A DNA stretch of 64,000 bases from Paragordius varius (lineage: Eukaryota > Nematomorpha). The translations under genes and the position numbers were made by a program. Under the pieces are notes generated by a model. The model worked only from the letters and a program-made list of their open reading frames with translations, ran no database searches and was not told the DNA's origin. Shown here one piece after another: positions 1-12,943 of the stretch. The number at the start of each line of letters is the position of its first letter. Position 1 is the first letter of the stretch. The stretch spans positions 1,922,001 through 1,986,000 of the forward strand of contig OZ176053.1 of assembly GCA_964247055.1 (NCBI GenBank), written 5' to 3'.

Positions 1-1130
1 GGATGCTGGGCAGCCACTTTTATTACCAGGATTATAGATAATATATCATAATTTTATGCAATGCAATAATATTTGAACTTATCTAATTTTCTAAAATATT
101 TGGACAATTTACTCCAAAGCGATAGCTTATAATTAATTAAAATTAATTAGACTTAGGGATTTTATGTCCAAAAGTCGGGATTAATAGCCAAAATAGTACA
201 TGCATAAAATCGCAGTGTTTATATTTATCAAAATTGTCATATTTATACGATAATTTTTTATAAGGCTAATTTTATTGGGTACCTATAATATATATTCATA
301 TATATATATTATATATGATCTTTAAAATAAAAATTAAGATATTCAATCGTAATTGCCCCATATCGGATCGCAAAATTTGCCCACAGTATTCTTATTTTCT
401 TGGCTAAATAGTGCTATATTCCAAAAAACATCATTATTTACTATATTATAATAAAAAAACAAAACAATATTTTAATAAAATTTTAACTTTTAGATGTGGG
501 CTTCCAAACTCTCATTTATTTGGTTCCCTCCAAAATGGGCCAGATTTTAATTAAACACACAAAAGCCGAAATTTTACGATAATAAATACGTGGTAAACTA
601 AAATAATATTTTAATGCATTTTTGTTAAATAATTTTAACAAAATCTTTTACCTTATAATATATGGAAAATTTTGAAAACGATATAAAAGCAGTAATCATA
701 AACATAATTTTTCTATATAATTTGATGATGTATAACATTTCTATCACCACAGAATCTACAGTTGTCCGTCTAATTTAAAAATATTTTTTGTGAAAATGTG
801 CGATAAATGTTGATTTTAGGTCCAGATATTAAATTTATAAATCTTATATTATCCTGAAGCTTTTAGCCATCAAATGATACATTTATTATAACCTTATATT
901 TTTTAATGTGCATCGTGTATAGTGCGAATATTTTATACACCATATCATAAGTACTAACAATCACCAAAATTACTATAAATTTTCAATCATTATTTATTAA
1001 AAAAATTATATTTATGGCTTGTACTACAGACCAATGATACGAAGGTCTATCATTTTAAACAGTATATATATATATATATATGTGTGTAAGCGTACAGCGC
1101 CCACAAAAGATAACCTGTTAAAATATATAC
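1..1130. other. Intergenic, AT-rich, no gene seen
   Basis: No reading frame here looks like a conserved protein. Short stretches resemble the internal sequence of the G repeat family found at 1131-1998 and 58527-59503, so this is probably decayed repeat DNA. Confidence 0.5.
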
Positions 1131-1994
1131 ATTTAGATAGGAAAATGTATCAGGATTACACTTTTGATCTGGCCGTTACGAGTAATATAAGAAAGATATA
1201 CAGTTTTGTGCTAAGTGCCCCATATCAGAAAATTCCAAATTTGCGCACATTTTTTAAATGTTTTGGGTGAAAGCTAAATGCTTTATTACAAAAGATATCA
1301 CGAAAATATATTATCTACCTATGATCAGCAAAACATTATTTTAATTTTATTTAAAGGTAGGGGAAAGTCCCAATTTTTTCACTCTTCTAAAATGGGCTGG
1401 TTTTTTCAAAATAAACCCAAAAATGCCGAGAGTGCGTGCCTGACAAAATTTTAAATATTTTAGATTTTAATATTAACTAAAAATATTTATAATGCATATA
1501 TTTTTCATAAATTTTATCTTTAGCAATTTGTTGAAGCGTACGCATACTATTTTGAGGCTTGATGGAAACGGTGTAAAAACGCTTTAAGATATTAAAAAAC
1601 ACTATTTCTTAATAATTCAATGATGCTGAACATTTTTATTACCTCGTTTTCAAATTTATATTTATAAATTGTCTTTTTTATAAAAATCCGCCAAAATTTG
1701 AAAGTCGAACTTGAGGCGATATGAATGTTCAGCTTAAGAGAACAGCCCATTTAAAAGAGCGAAAAATTTTCGGCTCATGGAGCCGGAATTTTTTAAAATA
1801 TTATTTTGCTTTTTACAGGTAATTGATATATTTAATGATATTTTTGGGGTTGAATCATTTAGCTTTCACCAAAAAAATGACAAATTGTACCATTTTCTGC
1901 TATTTAGAAAATACCACAAAAGTTTAAATAATTTATCTTATATCAATCGTAAGGGCCGACACGCATTATAATAATCCTGATATATTTTCCTATA

Positions 1995-1998
<4 letters not shown>
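1131..1998. mobile_element. Inverted-repeat DNA element, family G copy 1
   Basis: The left end reads GATAGGAAAATGTATCAGG. The right end carries the reverse complement of much of it (ATCCTGATATATTTTCCTAT). A second copy with the same opposed ends lies at 58527-59503. Single ends or fragments occur near 21618-21740, 44690-44745 and 56830-56860. No transposase is encoded, so it looks like a non-autonomous DNA transposon of about 0.9 kb. I could not fix a target-site duplication or a superfamily. Confidence 0.5.
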
Positions 1999-2059
<61 letters not shown>

Positions 2060-2073
2060 TATATATATATATA
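1998..2073. repeat. (TA)n microsatellite
   Basis: A nearly pure TA dinucleotide run. It abuts the next transposon copy, which targets TA. Similar runs lie at about 16690-16715, 32037-32064, 45860-45911, 46468-46491, 52725-52752 and 55781-55802. Confidence 0.9.
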
Positions 2074-2381
2074 CCATTTACAGTTCAAATTCACCCTTGA
2101 ACAATTCAAATTCACCCTAAAAATAAATTATGTGTTTTCGAACTAATATAACTCATTATTAATAAAAAATATATCTTTATGGCATAATCAATTATTTTTT
2201 TCAGTATTATTTTAATTTAAAACAAAATTTTATTTTTTAAAAATATATTAAAATATAGGTAATTTTTAATCTTAAAAAACATGTTATTTATTTGAGGGTG
2301 AATTTGAATTGTTCGAGGGTGAATTCGAATTGTTTAAGGGTGAATTTGAATTGTTTAAGGGTGAATTTCAACTGTAAATGG
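2074..2381. mobile_element. MITE family A copy 1 (TA target)
   Basis: The left end is CCATTTACAGTTCAAATTCA and the right end is its inverted complement, ending in AACTGTAAATGG, with TA on both sides. Inside each end a unit of about 21 bp (core TTCAAATTCACCC) is repeated, twice on the left and four times on the right in inverted form. The middle is AT-rich and non-coding. TA flanks suggest a Tc1/mariner-type non-autonomous element. Confidence 0.85.
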
Positions 2382-3563
2382 TATATATTTCATCATACCC
2401 TTCGATTTTAACGCAGTTTATATATAAACTACATTTCGTTAATATGGTAGTATCGGTTTTGTTACAAAAATTATTATTTTATGGCTAAAATATTCAAACG
2501 AAAACCGTAAAATTGAGAAAATAGACTTGCATTATTTTTTGGTGTTGTGCTAAGAATTATAGCAAAACAGGTGTCGATATGTTTTAAATAAAAAATACCG
2601 ATTATTTATAATGCATTCTATTGTTAATAATTTAAAAAAATGAACTTAAAAATATTTTTTTTAGAAAAATACAGTTCTTCTGCATTTTACCATAATTTAT
2701 CCATGTTATATTAATCAAAAATCATCTCAAATTAAATAATTTTTCCATTTTAACCTATTATGTACATAGATTTCGCCAACACATCATAACACATTTTTGT
2801 TCATGAGATTAATCAGATAAAAAAATGCAAAAAACAGAAAATATAAATTCTAGGGCTGAACCGCGACTACATGGAACCAAAACACGGTTAATAAGATTTT
2901 AGTGGAAACCGGTTACTTGAGTTGGAACCAGCCTCGTTGCGGTTCCATTCCCTAATTACGCCGGTCATTAAATTCTTAAAACATGCTGAGTTCCACTTAC
3001 CGTCCGACAACCAGTCCGGTTCCATCTCCAAAATAATAGTTCCCATATGGTTTTATTATTAAAAATAATATTACATGTATATGATAATATTTAATCTGGT
3101 TTTCATAATAATAAATAAGTATCATATAATTTTAATTTTGTTTTCGAATACTATTTTAGAAAAAATGAACATATGATGTAACATTTTTTTCTCGTATTCG
3201 GTTTGCACTGGAATTGGAATATTGAGAACCACCGATTTAATTACGTAAATTTTTAATCTGAAGATTCAAAGCATTTATTATTTTGACAATGAAATATACT
3301 TCTGGTATTAAAGTATAAACAATATATTGGGGTCTCATAGCTTAGGAAAAAAGAATTTACAATAAATTTATCTAGGTTTATGCCTTGGCATAATTTTTTA
3401 AAAAATTTCAAAATATTATTTCAAATAATTTTACAATCCCTAAAATTAAATAAAACCGACTATAGCATAAACCATACTATATATCAGTAAGCCAACATAC
3501 TTTCGATATCGGATAGATATATGTGCATTTTATAATTTATAAATAAATATTTGAGAACATACA
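2382..3563. other. Intergenic downstream of ARMC5-like gene
   Basis: No gene is visible. A short palindrome at about 2852-2953 has opposed ends of the form TAGGG-(N)-ACCGC and is the only GC-rich patch. It may be a decayed small transposon, but no target duplication is evident. Confidence 0.4.
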
Positions 3564-6500
3564 TCATAATTGTATAACAGCATTATTATAACAATCGAAT
3601 ATTGAATCAAAAAATCTAGATTGTGGACCAAAGTCAAACATATATGGAAAATTATAAATAACATCGATTGGTGTGGCATTAAAAGTCGCAAGAAATATCC
3701 AATGGCGTACCACGAATTCCTTAAAATCGTTTAATGCTTCCAGTAAATAATACTCTGTGTAATAAGTGCAAATCATATCAATAACTTCGGAGATTGTTGT
3801 AAGGTGGTGAGAATATGTTTTACAATATATATCAGCATCTATGTTGTGAAAATTGGAACAATAAAATAGAACCAGACTTGGTATGACATATGTTCGGATC
3901 CAGCACTCCAACTCAATCAACAGAAAACGATGCGAGTATCGATAAATACTCAAAAACTTTTCAATCAAAGCTACAATGTGGGTAGGAAAATACGTTGATG
4001 CTAATATGACATAAGGAGAAGAAGGGCTCATGATTTCTTGATTATGGTACATTCGGAGATAATGTAACACATTGGCAAAATCTATCATGCTTATATCCTT
4101 AAGTATAATTTCATTAGGCTTGTGGTGTTCAGAAAAAAAGGCAGCATCCCCACACGATAAAAGGGTAGCAAAAAATTGAGATTGTTCCCTCAAAAGTAGT
4201 TTGTAAGATTCGGGGGCTTGATTCAAATCCAAATATACAATAGATTCAATTGGCAGTTTTTGCGTTACTTCTGGAAGTAAATTTTGTTGACTTTTTGTAT
4301 TACGGAGGATCCAATCCCAATTACCTTGAACGTCTTCTTGTTCGCCATTCAAAATTATTTTATGCGTCCTGTCATGTTTCAATAGGGTATGAGCAAACGC
4401 TATTAATTTTGGTATAGTTAAGTTTTTGGCACATACGTTATGCAAATTTGTATCTCCATAAGTACTATTAGGAATATTTTGATTTATATAGTGTATGGCT
4501 AACAGAATATAAGGTATATAATAACAAGAGGTGGATGAATTTTGATAATCAGGCAAACCATTCTGATCGTATTCGTTTTCATGATCAAATAAATATCCTC
4601 CTTTGAGACAATAGTATGGTTGGGATGTGATGAGAGTATGTAATCTCGTTACATAATTATAGTCATGGAGAATACGTTTAAACCCATTTCTAAATAATTA
4701 ATTTGATAATGATATATATTCATTGTATTGAAAAAAATTAATCAATATCATATAAGGTAATATGTTATCTAATTTTAACTCTCGCATATGACCAAAAATA
4801 TTTTAAAGGAAAAAATTGGTATTATGGATAGGCGTTAAAAAAAAGGAAAAAAATATGAATTGGCATACATTCCATATTTAAGAACCTAGTCAAAATTGAC
4901 TTTTAAAATTGTTTATTTTGTCTACATTCTAAATTAATCTATGGAAGGATTGTTGTCAATATAATGAATGATGAAAATTAAAGGTTAACAAACGAAAGAT
5001 GTCATAAATTTATCACGAAAAAAAATCAAGAGTTATGATTTTACACCGATAGTTAAAATTTATTATACTTTTTTGCCACTTATTCAATTGGGTTGAAATA
5101 AAATTAGAATATAGTTTTGTTAATAATTATTTTTTACATTTTTAAATCCTGGCTATAATATTTACCAATAAAATTGTTTTGTAACTTAATAAGTAGTCTT
5201 CACTATGTTAAATAAACTGAGTTAAAAAGGCACAACAACACTTACTTAGATTCTAAAAAGGGTAAAGAGAGTAGGACCAACATATCAGATTGGCTCATTC
5301 TATAATCCGTATTCATGTCACAAGTTTGTAGCACTTTTTTCACATAATCTATGGCCTGGGCATCCCTGAAACTTTGTTGCAAACACTTTAACAATTTTGT
5401 CAGGTAACCCATTAAATTTTTGGATGAACCGCCATTCTCGTTCATTTTTCTCCGCTTAATTTTGGGTGATTTATGAGAAATATTATTATTAGTATTATCA
5501 AAAAATGTAAATTTATGTTCATCACTTATGGTAGCAATCGAACTGGTGCAGCAAAGACTTTGATGAACATCATGATATACTTTAAGGGCATAGATGAGAG
5601 GTGGAATACCACACTGCATAAGTATGTGAGTGTAACGTGTATCTTTAACTAATCGTAACAATGTTTTAATCAATATTTTAGGTGGCGGTTTAATTTTGTC
5701 CTCCGACATCAAAAACGCCATGAGTGTATGGAAAAGTTCTAAGAATATGCAATTACGAAAATATATATCATGTTTCATAATCGGGAAATATACATATGAA
5801 ATCAAGTTTGGTTTTTTATATTTTCCCCATTTATAATAAAAACAGCAAATAAGATTTAACTTTAATGGCAAAAAAACGTGTATAATGGGGAAAACGTGGT
5901 AAATTAAAATTTTGAGTTCAAACAAAAATCCGTATGTTAAACGTCCCATCGATTTTACACCCCAAACAAAATTATAATTAGACGTAACTTTAAGGGGTAA
6001 AACTTCTTGGGCATGTTGTTATAAAAAAATCATAATAAAACATTGAGTTATAATTATGGTAAATATTATTTCTACAATCTATATAATTAATTATTAAGAT
6101 CATACAGAGGAGCCTCCCCCCCTTAAAATAACCTTTTTTCTGATATTTAAATAGGGCACTAGTTTAATATAAGTTATAATCGCTAGAGTTTAGAATACTT
6201 TTCCTTTAAAGGCATCATAATGAGCAAAAAACAATTTAAGAAATTCCATATATTAATATGTATATACACATATATTCTTAAAAACAACATTAACAATTTT
6301 ATTTTTTAATAAATGAAAGATCTATTAGAATCTTTAGCGTTAATTTAAAATTGGGCATATGTTATGATGAATAATTTTAATGAGACATTAATTATTAAAT
6401 ATTTACATGTATTATATACTAGTCAAAAAAATATATCCGCATCTTGACCCTATTTTAAAAATATTAAAAAAAAGTTCAATCTAATTATTATCTAATTTGA

Positions 6501-8787
6501 AAATTTAAATACTTTATAAAGAGAATGGGAATAATTGTATTAAATTAAACTCACCAATATTTTTGCCCAAATATTTTGGCGTTTCCATCATTTTCAATTG
6601 GAACAACAATATCGTTACTGCATCTTGAAGTGTAGTTGATACATCCCTTTTGAGGCAGTGTTTTGGATTATTATGGGCTTTTGTGGTATTTAAATTTGTG
6701 GTACCAGGTAAATCTGTATTATGGCTGCTTCCAATAGACAAATTTTGTAATTCTTTCATTTCGTTGGAAGATTTTAAATTAGGATGATCAGATTTAGCAG
6801 AGTTTTGTATGATTGATGATACATCAGTTGTGTTTGTGGGCATATTAGCCTCTCCTATTCCTTGACCCATAATATCCATTTTATCATTCGCATTATTGTT
6901 AAAAGACGCGGTTGACGATAACTCTTCAATGTAAAATTCTTCTTCACTGCTATAATCATTTTGACAACAGGATGATTGGGCGCTAACATTTATATAATTA
7001 GCAGTTCCACCGTATTGATTGTTGTCAAAATAGGTGTAAGTTGGACTACTTAGGAGTGAACCATAGTATGAACTACTAACCCCTGTTCCCGTTGAAGACC
7101 CAGGAGAATTGGAAAAGGGGGAAGCGTAGTATCTATTACTATAATGTGAAGGTGATGACCCAAAATAATAGTTATATTTGGGTGATTGAGAAGAAACCGA
7201 AAAACAATATTCACTATTGTGGGGTGAAGAATTTATCGTGCATGTGGGTGATATCCTACTGTCATCATTTGGACTGTCGCAAGGTCTGTTTTTACACGTG
7301 TCAACGATATTATTATCATTATTTTCCAATACTACGACGAGGGGATTCAGATAGCGGTTAGTTGAAAATGCCTCAAAAAGTGTCTCATAACCAATAAAAC
7401 TGTGCACAATACTTTGATAATCTAAAGTTTGGAGATCTACATCTTTTTTTACCTGCTTGATATAATCATTGTTTTCAATAGTTAAATCTGAATGTTGATT
7501 ACTGTTTATCTCCAATTCTATATCTTGTTGTAGTGGAGTAATTCCGTACTCTTTTGAAAATTTCCCCCTCGGTAAATCAAGGAAATGTTTCAAGACTCCA
7601 TTTAAAAAATGAAAAATACCATGGCTCATTAAAACGTGAGCCGATAGTGTATCATACAAAAAGTTTTTGAAAATGGCAACAAACGTCGTCAAAATATGAT
7701 CATCTATGGTGCAAAAATTTGTGGTTTTTAAGCCAAAATCACACCTTAAAAACCAATTAGCTAAATCAAGTAACAATATCAAACCACCAAAATCTCGTAT
7801 ACGCGCTCGATTAGACGATTCCAACGATAGATGATAAATTAAAATTAGTAAGTTTAAAGTGTTGTGCAAAGAATCATATGGAGTTAAACTTTTATTGTTA
7901 GCGCTATAATGATTTCGTAGTAATACAAATAGAACCTTGACTAAACCAACCGTACCGAAGGCATGATTGATTTCAGAAACACCTAACATTTGGATGAAGA
8001 GGTCATATAAAGTTAAGCTTTGTATCATAGTTTTTGCATCAAGATCGTTTGTTACATTGGCAAAAAGATTCACTTGTAGATTATTCAAAAATTCGGGGTT
8101 TAAAAGCGATTCAAAAGGTGTATTGGTAGTGTCGAAAAATCCTGATGTATTCAAAAGCAGTAATTTGGTTCGTTTTGCTGTTTTAGATGATTCGCTTAAA
8201 TTTTTCCCCGTAATAACCAAAAACATACGAAGCAACACGGTATTCAATTGGTCATAATAAAGTTGTTTATCGTCCAAAGTATCCAAATAAGGTACTGCAT
8301 TATACAAAGACACTACAATATAAGCGAGATCATCGTATAAATACATCTAAATTTATAATTTAAATGTACTTGCTTGATATTATGAATATTCGTAACTTTC
8401 AGCAAAAATCGGCACACGTTTTTAATCAGATTCGTGTTAGGTTGAAAGTTCCATAAAATATTTTTACATAAATGTAAAGGCTAACATAATTAATAGTAAA
8501 TTAAACTTTTAATTTCAAAACATCATCCATATATTTTTCATTTTTTATTATATTAGAAAAACAGCGAAATATATCTGCTTGAATCTCAAGAGAAAAATTA
8601 TTCGATCGCATAATATCGCCTAAATATTTAAAAAATATTTACCTAAAAAGCTTAATGTTTGGCGAACATATTTATCTTCACGATATTTTGCCAAGCAAAA
8701 TAGATTAGCTAGTTTTGCCATATATTTCCGTATTTTAATTTCATCACCATTTGTTAAGGATTGTAAAATAAAGTCAATTTTATCCAT
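3564..8787 (-). CDS. ARMC5: ARMC5-like protein: armadillo repeats plus C-terminal BTB
   Basis: Five exons: 8787-8643, 8619-8507, 8346-6555, 5738-5246 and 4689-3564. They join in frame to 1,222 codons plus stop with GT-AG introns. Residues 1-330 and about 685-845 are helical and ARM-like. A Ser/Asn-rich low-complexity insert fills roughly 390-640. A BTB/POZ domain sits at about 990-1100, including the QFFATLL and FANVLHYLRMY segments, followed by a helical tail. ARM repeats with a C-terminal BTB are the layout of ARMC5, which in mammals works as a CUL3 adaptor acting on RNA polymerase II. The protein is longer than human ARMC5 (about 935 aa), mainly because of the insert. The first intron is only 23 nt. 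The start is the first ATG of exon 1. The fold assignment is by eye, so ARMC5 orthology is probable rather than certain. Confidence 0.7.
8620..8642 (-). other. 23-nt mini-intron in ARMC5-like gene
   Basis: On the minus strand it begins GTAAAT and ends ATTTAG. Reading through meets an in-frame TAG at the intron's 3' end. Removing it joins SFL-G-DIMRS in one frame. Confidence 0.8.
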
Positions 8788-10295
8788 TTAAATACAATTC
8801 ATGTGGGGCCGAATAACATGATAATTACGCGTCTGAAAAAAATAAAAAATGTAACATATCTACACTGCACATTATAGAGGGATATAATTTTCTTAAAATA
8901 TAAAATAAAAAAGCATCAGTGCGAATAATATTTTTGGTTTTTATAATTTAAAAAGTTATGATAACTTTTGCGGTGTTCGCATTACACAGTCTCCACAAAA
9001 AAACCGTTAAAATATACCGTGGGGTGATAAAAAAATTTTGGATCTAAGTTTTTCAAGACAAGCAAGAAAACTTGATTCGTATCAGATAAAAACATTTATT
9101 TATTAAATGGGCGTGGGCTCACCTGAGAGGTTCAATAATATGCATAATATTTTGGGAACTATTTATGTATATAATATCAAATTGGGTGGATACAAAAGAG
9201 GATAAAATTTTAGAGAAATCTGCTAACATTTAATAACAATGCAAATAAAATGCTAAATTTATCTTTTCGTAACCAGCAAAAAATTGATTCTCGAAAATAT
9301 CTAAAAATAAATAATTAAATATTACTCTGGACAAAATTTTCAAGTTTCACATAAATTAATAAACGTACGAGGTCCATAAAATCATGTAAAGAGTTTATGT
9401 CAACATAAATTTTCTTCAAATGCAATCATGATCAATTAAAAATACTAATATGTAATATTGTATAAACATCCTCCCATTATATTCGCAAATGGACCCCCAG
9501 CAAAATGAGTAGTGTGTTAAAATAATAGAGAGTGTTTTGAGAACGAATTATGTCATCAACTTAAAATTCTTAGTTACCGGTCTCAATATATAAAAAAATA
9601 ATAAGATACAGCATGAGTTTAAAAACTTCAATAAATGGATATTGTTTTGATTGTTCATCTTTTTGTGCCTTATTTTATAAATTTTGGATGAAAATGATAA
9701 AATAATTTTCGTAAAATTGGAAGTGGCAAAAAATTTAACATTCATAAGTAAAAAAGTGTTTTTTATTACCGAGTACACTTGACTTAAGGAACTTGCTCAA
9801 CTTCCTACGCTTGGCATATCAAGTGCGGCATTTTTCTCACCCCACCTATTGTTTTGTTTTTTATATATAGTTTATAGTAGATTTTATTGATATTTTTTAG
9901 TTTAGAGCATTTTGCTTTTACCAAAAAATTTATTTAAAAAAGCGCAAATTTTGCCGTCGGAGAAGAAAAGTGTAAATAACTTTTTTAAATTAACTCGCAA
10001 AGGCCAAATTACAAAATTACCATGAAAATTTTTATACATTTTTCCATCAGCATATATAAATTACACCCAGAAAAAGATGGTCAAAACGATTAACAGATGA
10101 TACTTATCTTAGAATCTCTAATCTGATCAATTTATCCTCAGACAGATCAGCATGTCCATGAAGTCCAGCAAAATGTTGAATATTAACTACGCTGTCATTC
10201 ATTCATTCTTGATTTCGGGCGCGTTTTATATTGCAATCTACAAGCGCTCATCACAAAATTGGGGGATGTAAAAAGCTTCTAATAGATCTCACTAA
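8788..10295. other. Intergenic, decayed repeat DNA
   Basis: No gene is seen. The stretch 9000-10070 resembles the interior of the G element at 58527-59503; both contain GGGTG-ATAAAAAA, a phrase around AAAACTTGATTCG and a tail near AAGCGCAAATTTT. I read it as an old, degraded copy with poorly preserved ends. Confidence 0.45.
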
Positions 10296-11375
10296 TCTAT
10301 ATATTTATAATAATGGAAAATGCTGGCTTTGTGATCTGTTTCTGGAAAACCGGTAAACCCATTCAAATCCAAATATGAAAAAAGTATAATCATTAATAAA
10401 TGCCCCGACATTCGCCCTTTTTTAAAATTAGGCCCCCAGTTCGGGCCCACCCCGTGTAAAAAACGGTGTTTTTTTTAAACACAAGTCCACAAAAATCGTG
10501 TCTTTGAGACAATTTTCCTGAGAATGTGTTGGACCATTCAATTTCAAATATGATTTTTGTTTAGTTATTTTCGATTGCGAACATAGTTGTCTCGCTTTTT
10601 TAATTAAGGCCCTCTTTTTGCCCGCTCCCCCGTAAAATGCCATTTTTTTCAAAAAACGGAGTTCACAAAAAAAATTTTTGAATCTATTTTTCGCCAAAGG
10701 TATGAGACCGTAAAAATTCAATAAGGATTCTACCTATTCCCTGTTAAAAGGCAAAAATTTTAATCAAGCGTTTCTTTGATGATAGCTGCAGGGTAGGGAG
10801 CTACCAGCTAAAAACTGATCCGTTATGTGGCTTTGTGATCTGGTACCGGAAAACCGGTAGACCCATTCAAATCCAAATATCGAAAAATTATAATCACTAA
10901 TGAAAGCCCCGACAATATCTTCGCCCTTTTTTTGAAATAGAATCCCAGTTCGGACCCCGGTGTGAAAAATGGTTTTTTTGAAAACAGAAGTCCACAAAAA
11001 TCGTGTCTTTGAGACAATTTTCCGGAGAAGGTGTTGGACCATTCAATTTCAAATATGATTTTTGTTTACTTATTTTCGATTGCGCCGAACATAGTCGTCT
11101 CGCTTTTTTAATTTAGGCCCTCTTTTTACCCGCTCCCCCGTAAAATGCCGCTATCATAAAACAAAGTCCACAAAAATAATTTTATTTTTCTCCCAAGTAA
11201 ACAATATATTAGTATGAATGCACCGTTTTGAAATTCATATGAAATCATAGGTATTAAATAATGTTTCGAAATAATTTACATATGTGGATCATTTTATTGT
11301 CCCTTTTTTTCAAATCTCCCCCCAGAATTACGAAGGACTTCCTCGGGCTGCGTAGCAGCACTAGATTTACGCTAG
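10296..11375 (+). mobile_element. Non-autonomous Helitron copy 1
   Basis: It starts TCTATATAT after an A and ends CTAG before a T. Twelve nt before CTAG there is a hairpin GCTGC-GTA-GCAGC. These are the classic Helitron marks: 5' TC, 3' hairpin plus CTRR, insertion between A and T, no inverted repeats. No Rep/helicase frame is present. The interior contains two related segments (about 10318-10600 and 10830-11110), so this copy has an internal duplication. Related copies lie at 51854-52724 (plus) and 18958-20147 (minus). Confidence 0.8.
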
Positions 11376-12535
11376 TAAATGTATAAAAAACTCATTTTAG
11401 GCCTGATATTAGAAACAACATTTATGTTTAATTTTTCATAGAAAATTCGCAAAATTAGCGAATATTAATTATTCATATGCTTATATTCAAAAGCAAACAA
11501 ATTTTAACAATTTTAGTTTTTAAATGTGTGCTCCAAAAGTAAAATTTCCCCCCTCTTAAATGGGCTAATTTACGCGCAAAAATGTCGTGGTCGGGAGATA
11601 AAATTAATACGTGCAACATTATGGCATCAAAGATTTAAAATGTATATTTTCTTTTTAAATTTTAATTTTGGAAATTTTTTTATAAATATACTTTATTGTA
11701 TTTTAGAAATAAAAACGGTAAAAATACACTTTAACATCATAAAAACCCTTTTAAGAATCATGATTCCGAATATGAATAACACCACGGAATAATTTAAGTT
11801 AATTATATGTATTTTTCACAAAGCATAAATTTGATATCGAACAAATTATTTGAGGTGAGTGAAATAGTTAGCTAATTTAAGTTCCTATGCCCTAAATATA
11901 ATAAATTGCGGTTTATCAAAATTCAAAAATATTTATTTTCTATTATTTTCTTTTACATGTCATTATCTAAAAATAAAATTTATATCGCCTAATCTTGGCT
12001 TATTATGCGGTAACTAACTAAATTTCGAGGTTGACACCAAATTGAAAGTTTAGGAGGGCGCCATTTTTTATGGTATACTTACCACAAAAGTGGAAATATT
12101 TGAAATGACTCGTAAGACTCAAAACCAAAAGAATTACAAGAATTTTTCTACAGGAATATATATTTGGTTAAGATATTTTTTGTGTTAAAAACCCACCGCA
12201 ATATCAGCAATGTTATGGGACATTTCATCCCGAATTAATTATAATTTATAATATTTATCTATGAAAATTTCCAGTCCATGATAATTACCTTGTTAATTAT
12301 ATGGTCGCTGTTAAAAAGCTCATATAGGGGTTCGAGATAGGGGGGCCCACTGCAAGAGTTTGTAAAAATTTATCCTCACGTCTAGTAGACGATGCAATGT
12401 GATGAGGTAGCTAAACTAAATACATTTATTACTTAAGTCCACTGTTTTTTTATTAGGTTAAATAGACTCTAAAATTAATCCGTAAAAATATGCAGTTTAG
12501 ATTCTTTTTTTCCCTTTTTTATTAAGGACTTAAAT
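11376..12535. other. Intergenic, no gene seen
   Basis: AT-rich sequence. The only open frames are short, without recognisable domains. Fragments near 11530-11620 and 12000-12120 resemble parts of family G. Confidence 0.4.
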
Positions 12536-12539
12536 TCAG

Positions 12540-12710
12540 GTCTTAAGGAAGCATTAACACTCGTATGCTCAGGGCTAATTGATAATGATGATAGTGCCTA
12601 ATTTCGAACTCCTCACACGGAATGTAAGAGTTTGGCGCCCTGCGCACTTTACTAGTGGGATTCGAACCGCAGTCCATCAGTTGCCTAAAAAGTGCCTTTT
12701 TGGACCCTGA
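12540..12710 (-). repeat. SINE-like fragment with Pol III B-box
   Basis: On the minus strand GGTTCGAATCCC (12668-12657) is an excellent match to the tRNA B-box. No well-placed A-box or cloverleaf can be drawn, so it is not a tRNA gene. The stretch is clearly more GC-rich than its surroundings. A tRNA-derived SINE or a tRNA relic is the likeliest reading. Confidence 0.4.
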
Positions 12711-12943
12711 ATTATATATAAATTTTTTTGATTTGTCAAATATCTGCAAATGTGTCAAACGACTATAAAAATTGCAAAATTTCGATAAAAACTTTACTAT
12801 AAAAGTTGAAAATTAAAATTTATATTTTTTTTATAAGATACGAACTTCAGCCTAATTTTTAATAAATTTCAGACTATAAAAATTATCGTTAAAGAACGAA
12901 AATAAAAATTTTTTGCTTTAAAATGATTTGGTGAGTAACACTG
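12690..12943. mobile_element. hAT-like MITE remnant
   Basis: The right end, read inward, is CAGTGTTACTCACC, a hAT-type terminus. The interior shares TCTGCAAATGTGTCAAAC and neighbouring blocks with the element at 45913-46117. The left part is lost or interrupted by the SINE-like fragment. Confidence 0.5.

Noticed and set aside
2852-2953. Short GC-richer palindrome as a regulatory hairpin
   Set aside because: It is in a repeat-rich intergenic stretch with no nearby promoter. A decayed small transposon is as likely, and no target duplication was found.
10428-11042. Overlapping minus-strand frames with similar sequence, resembling a small protein family
   Set aside because: The same frames recur at 19864-20130 and 51820-52412. 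All lie in Helitron copies, so the similarity is that of the repeat, not of a gene.
12657-12668. tRNA gene on the minus strand
   Set aside because: Only a B-box is present. No acceptor stem, D-arm or correctly spaced A-box can be drawn.
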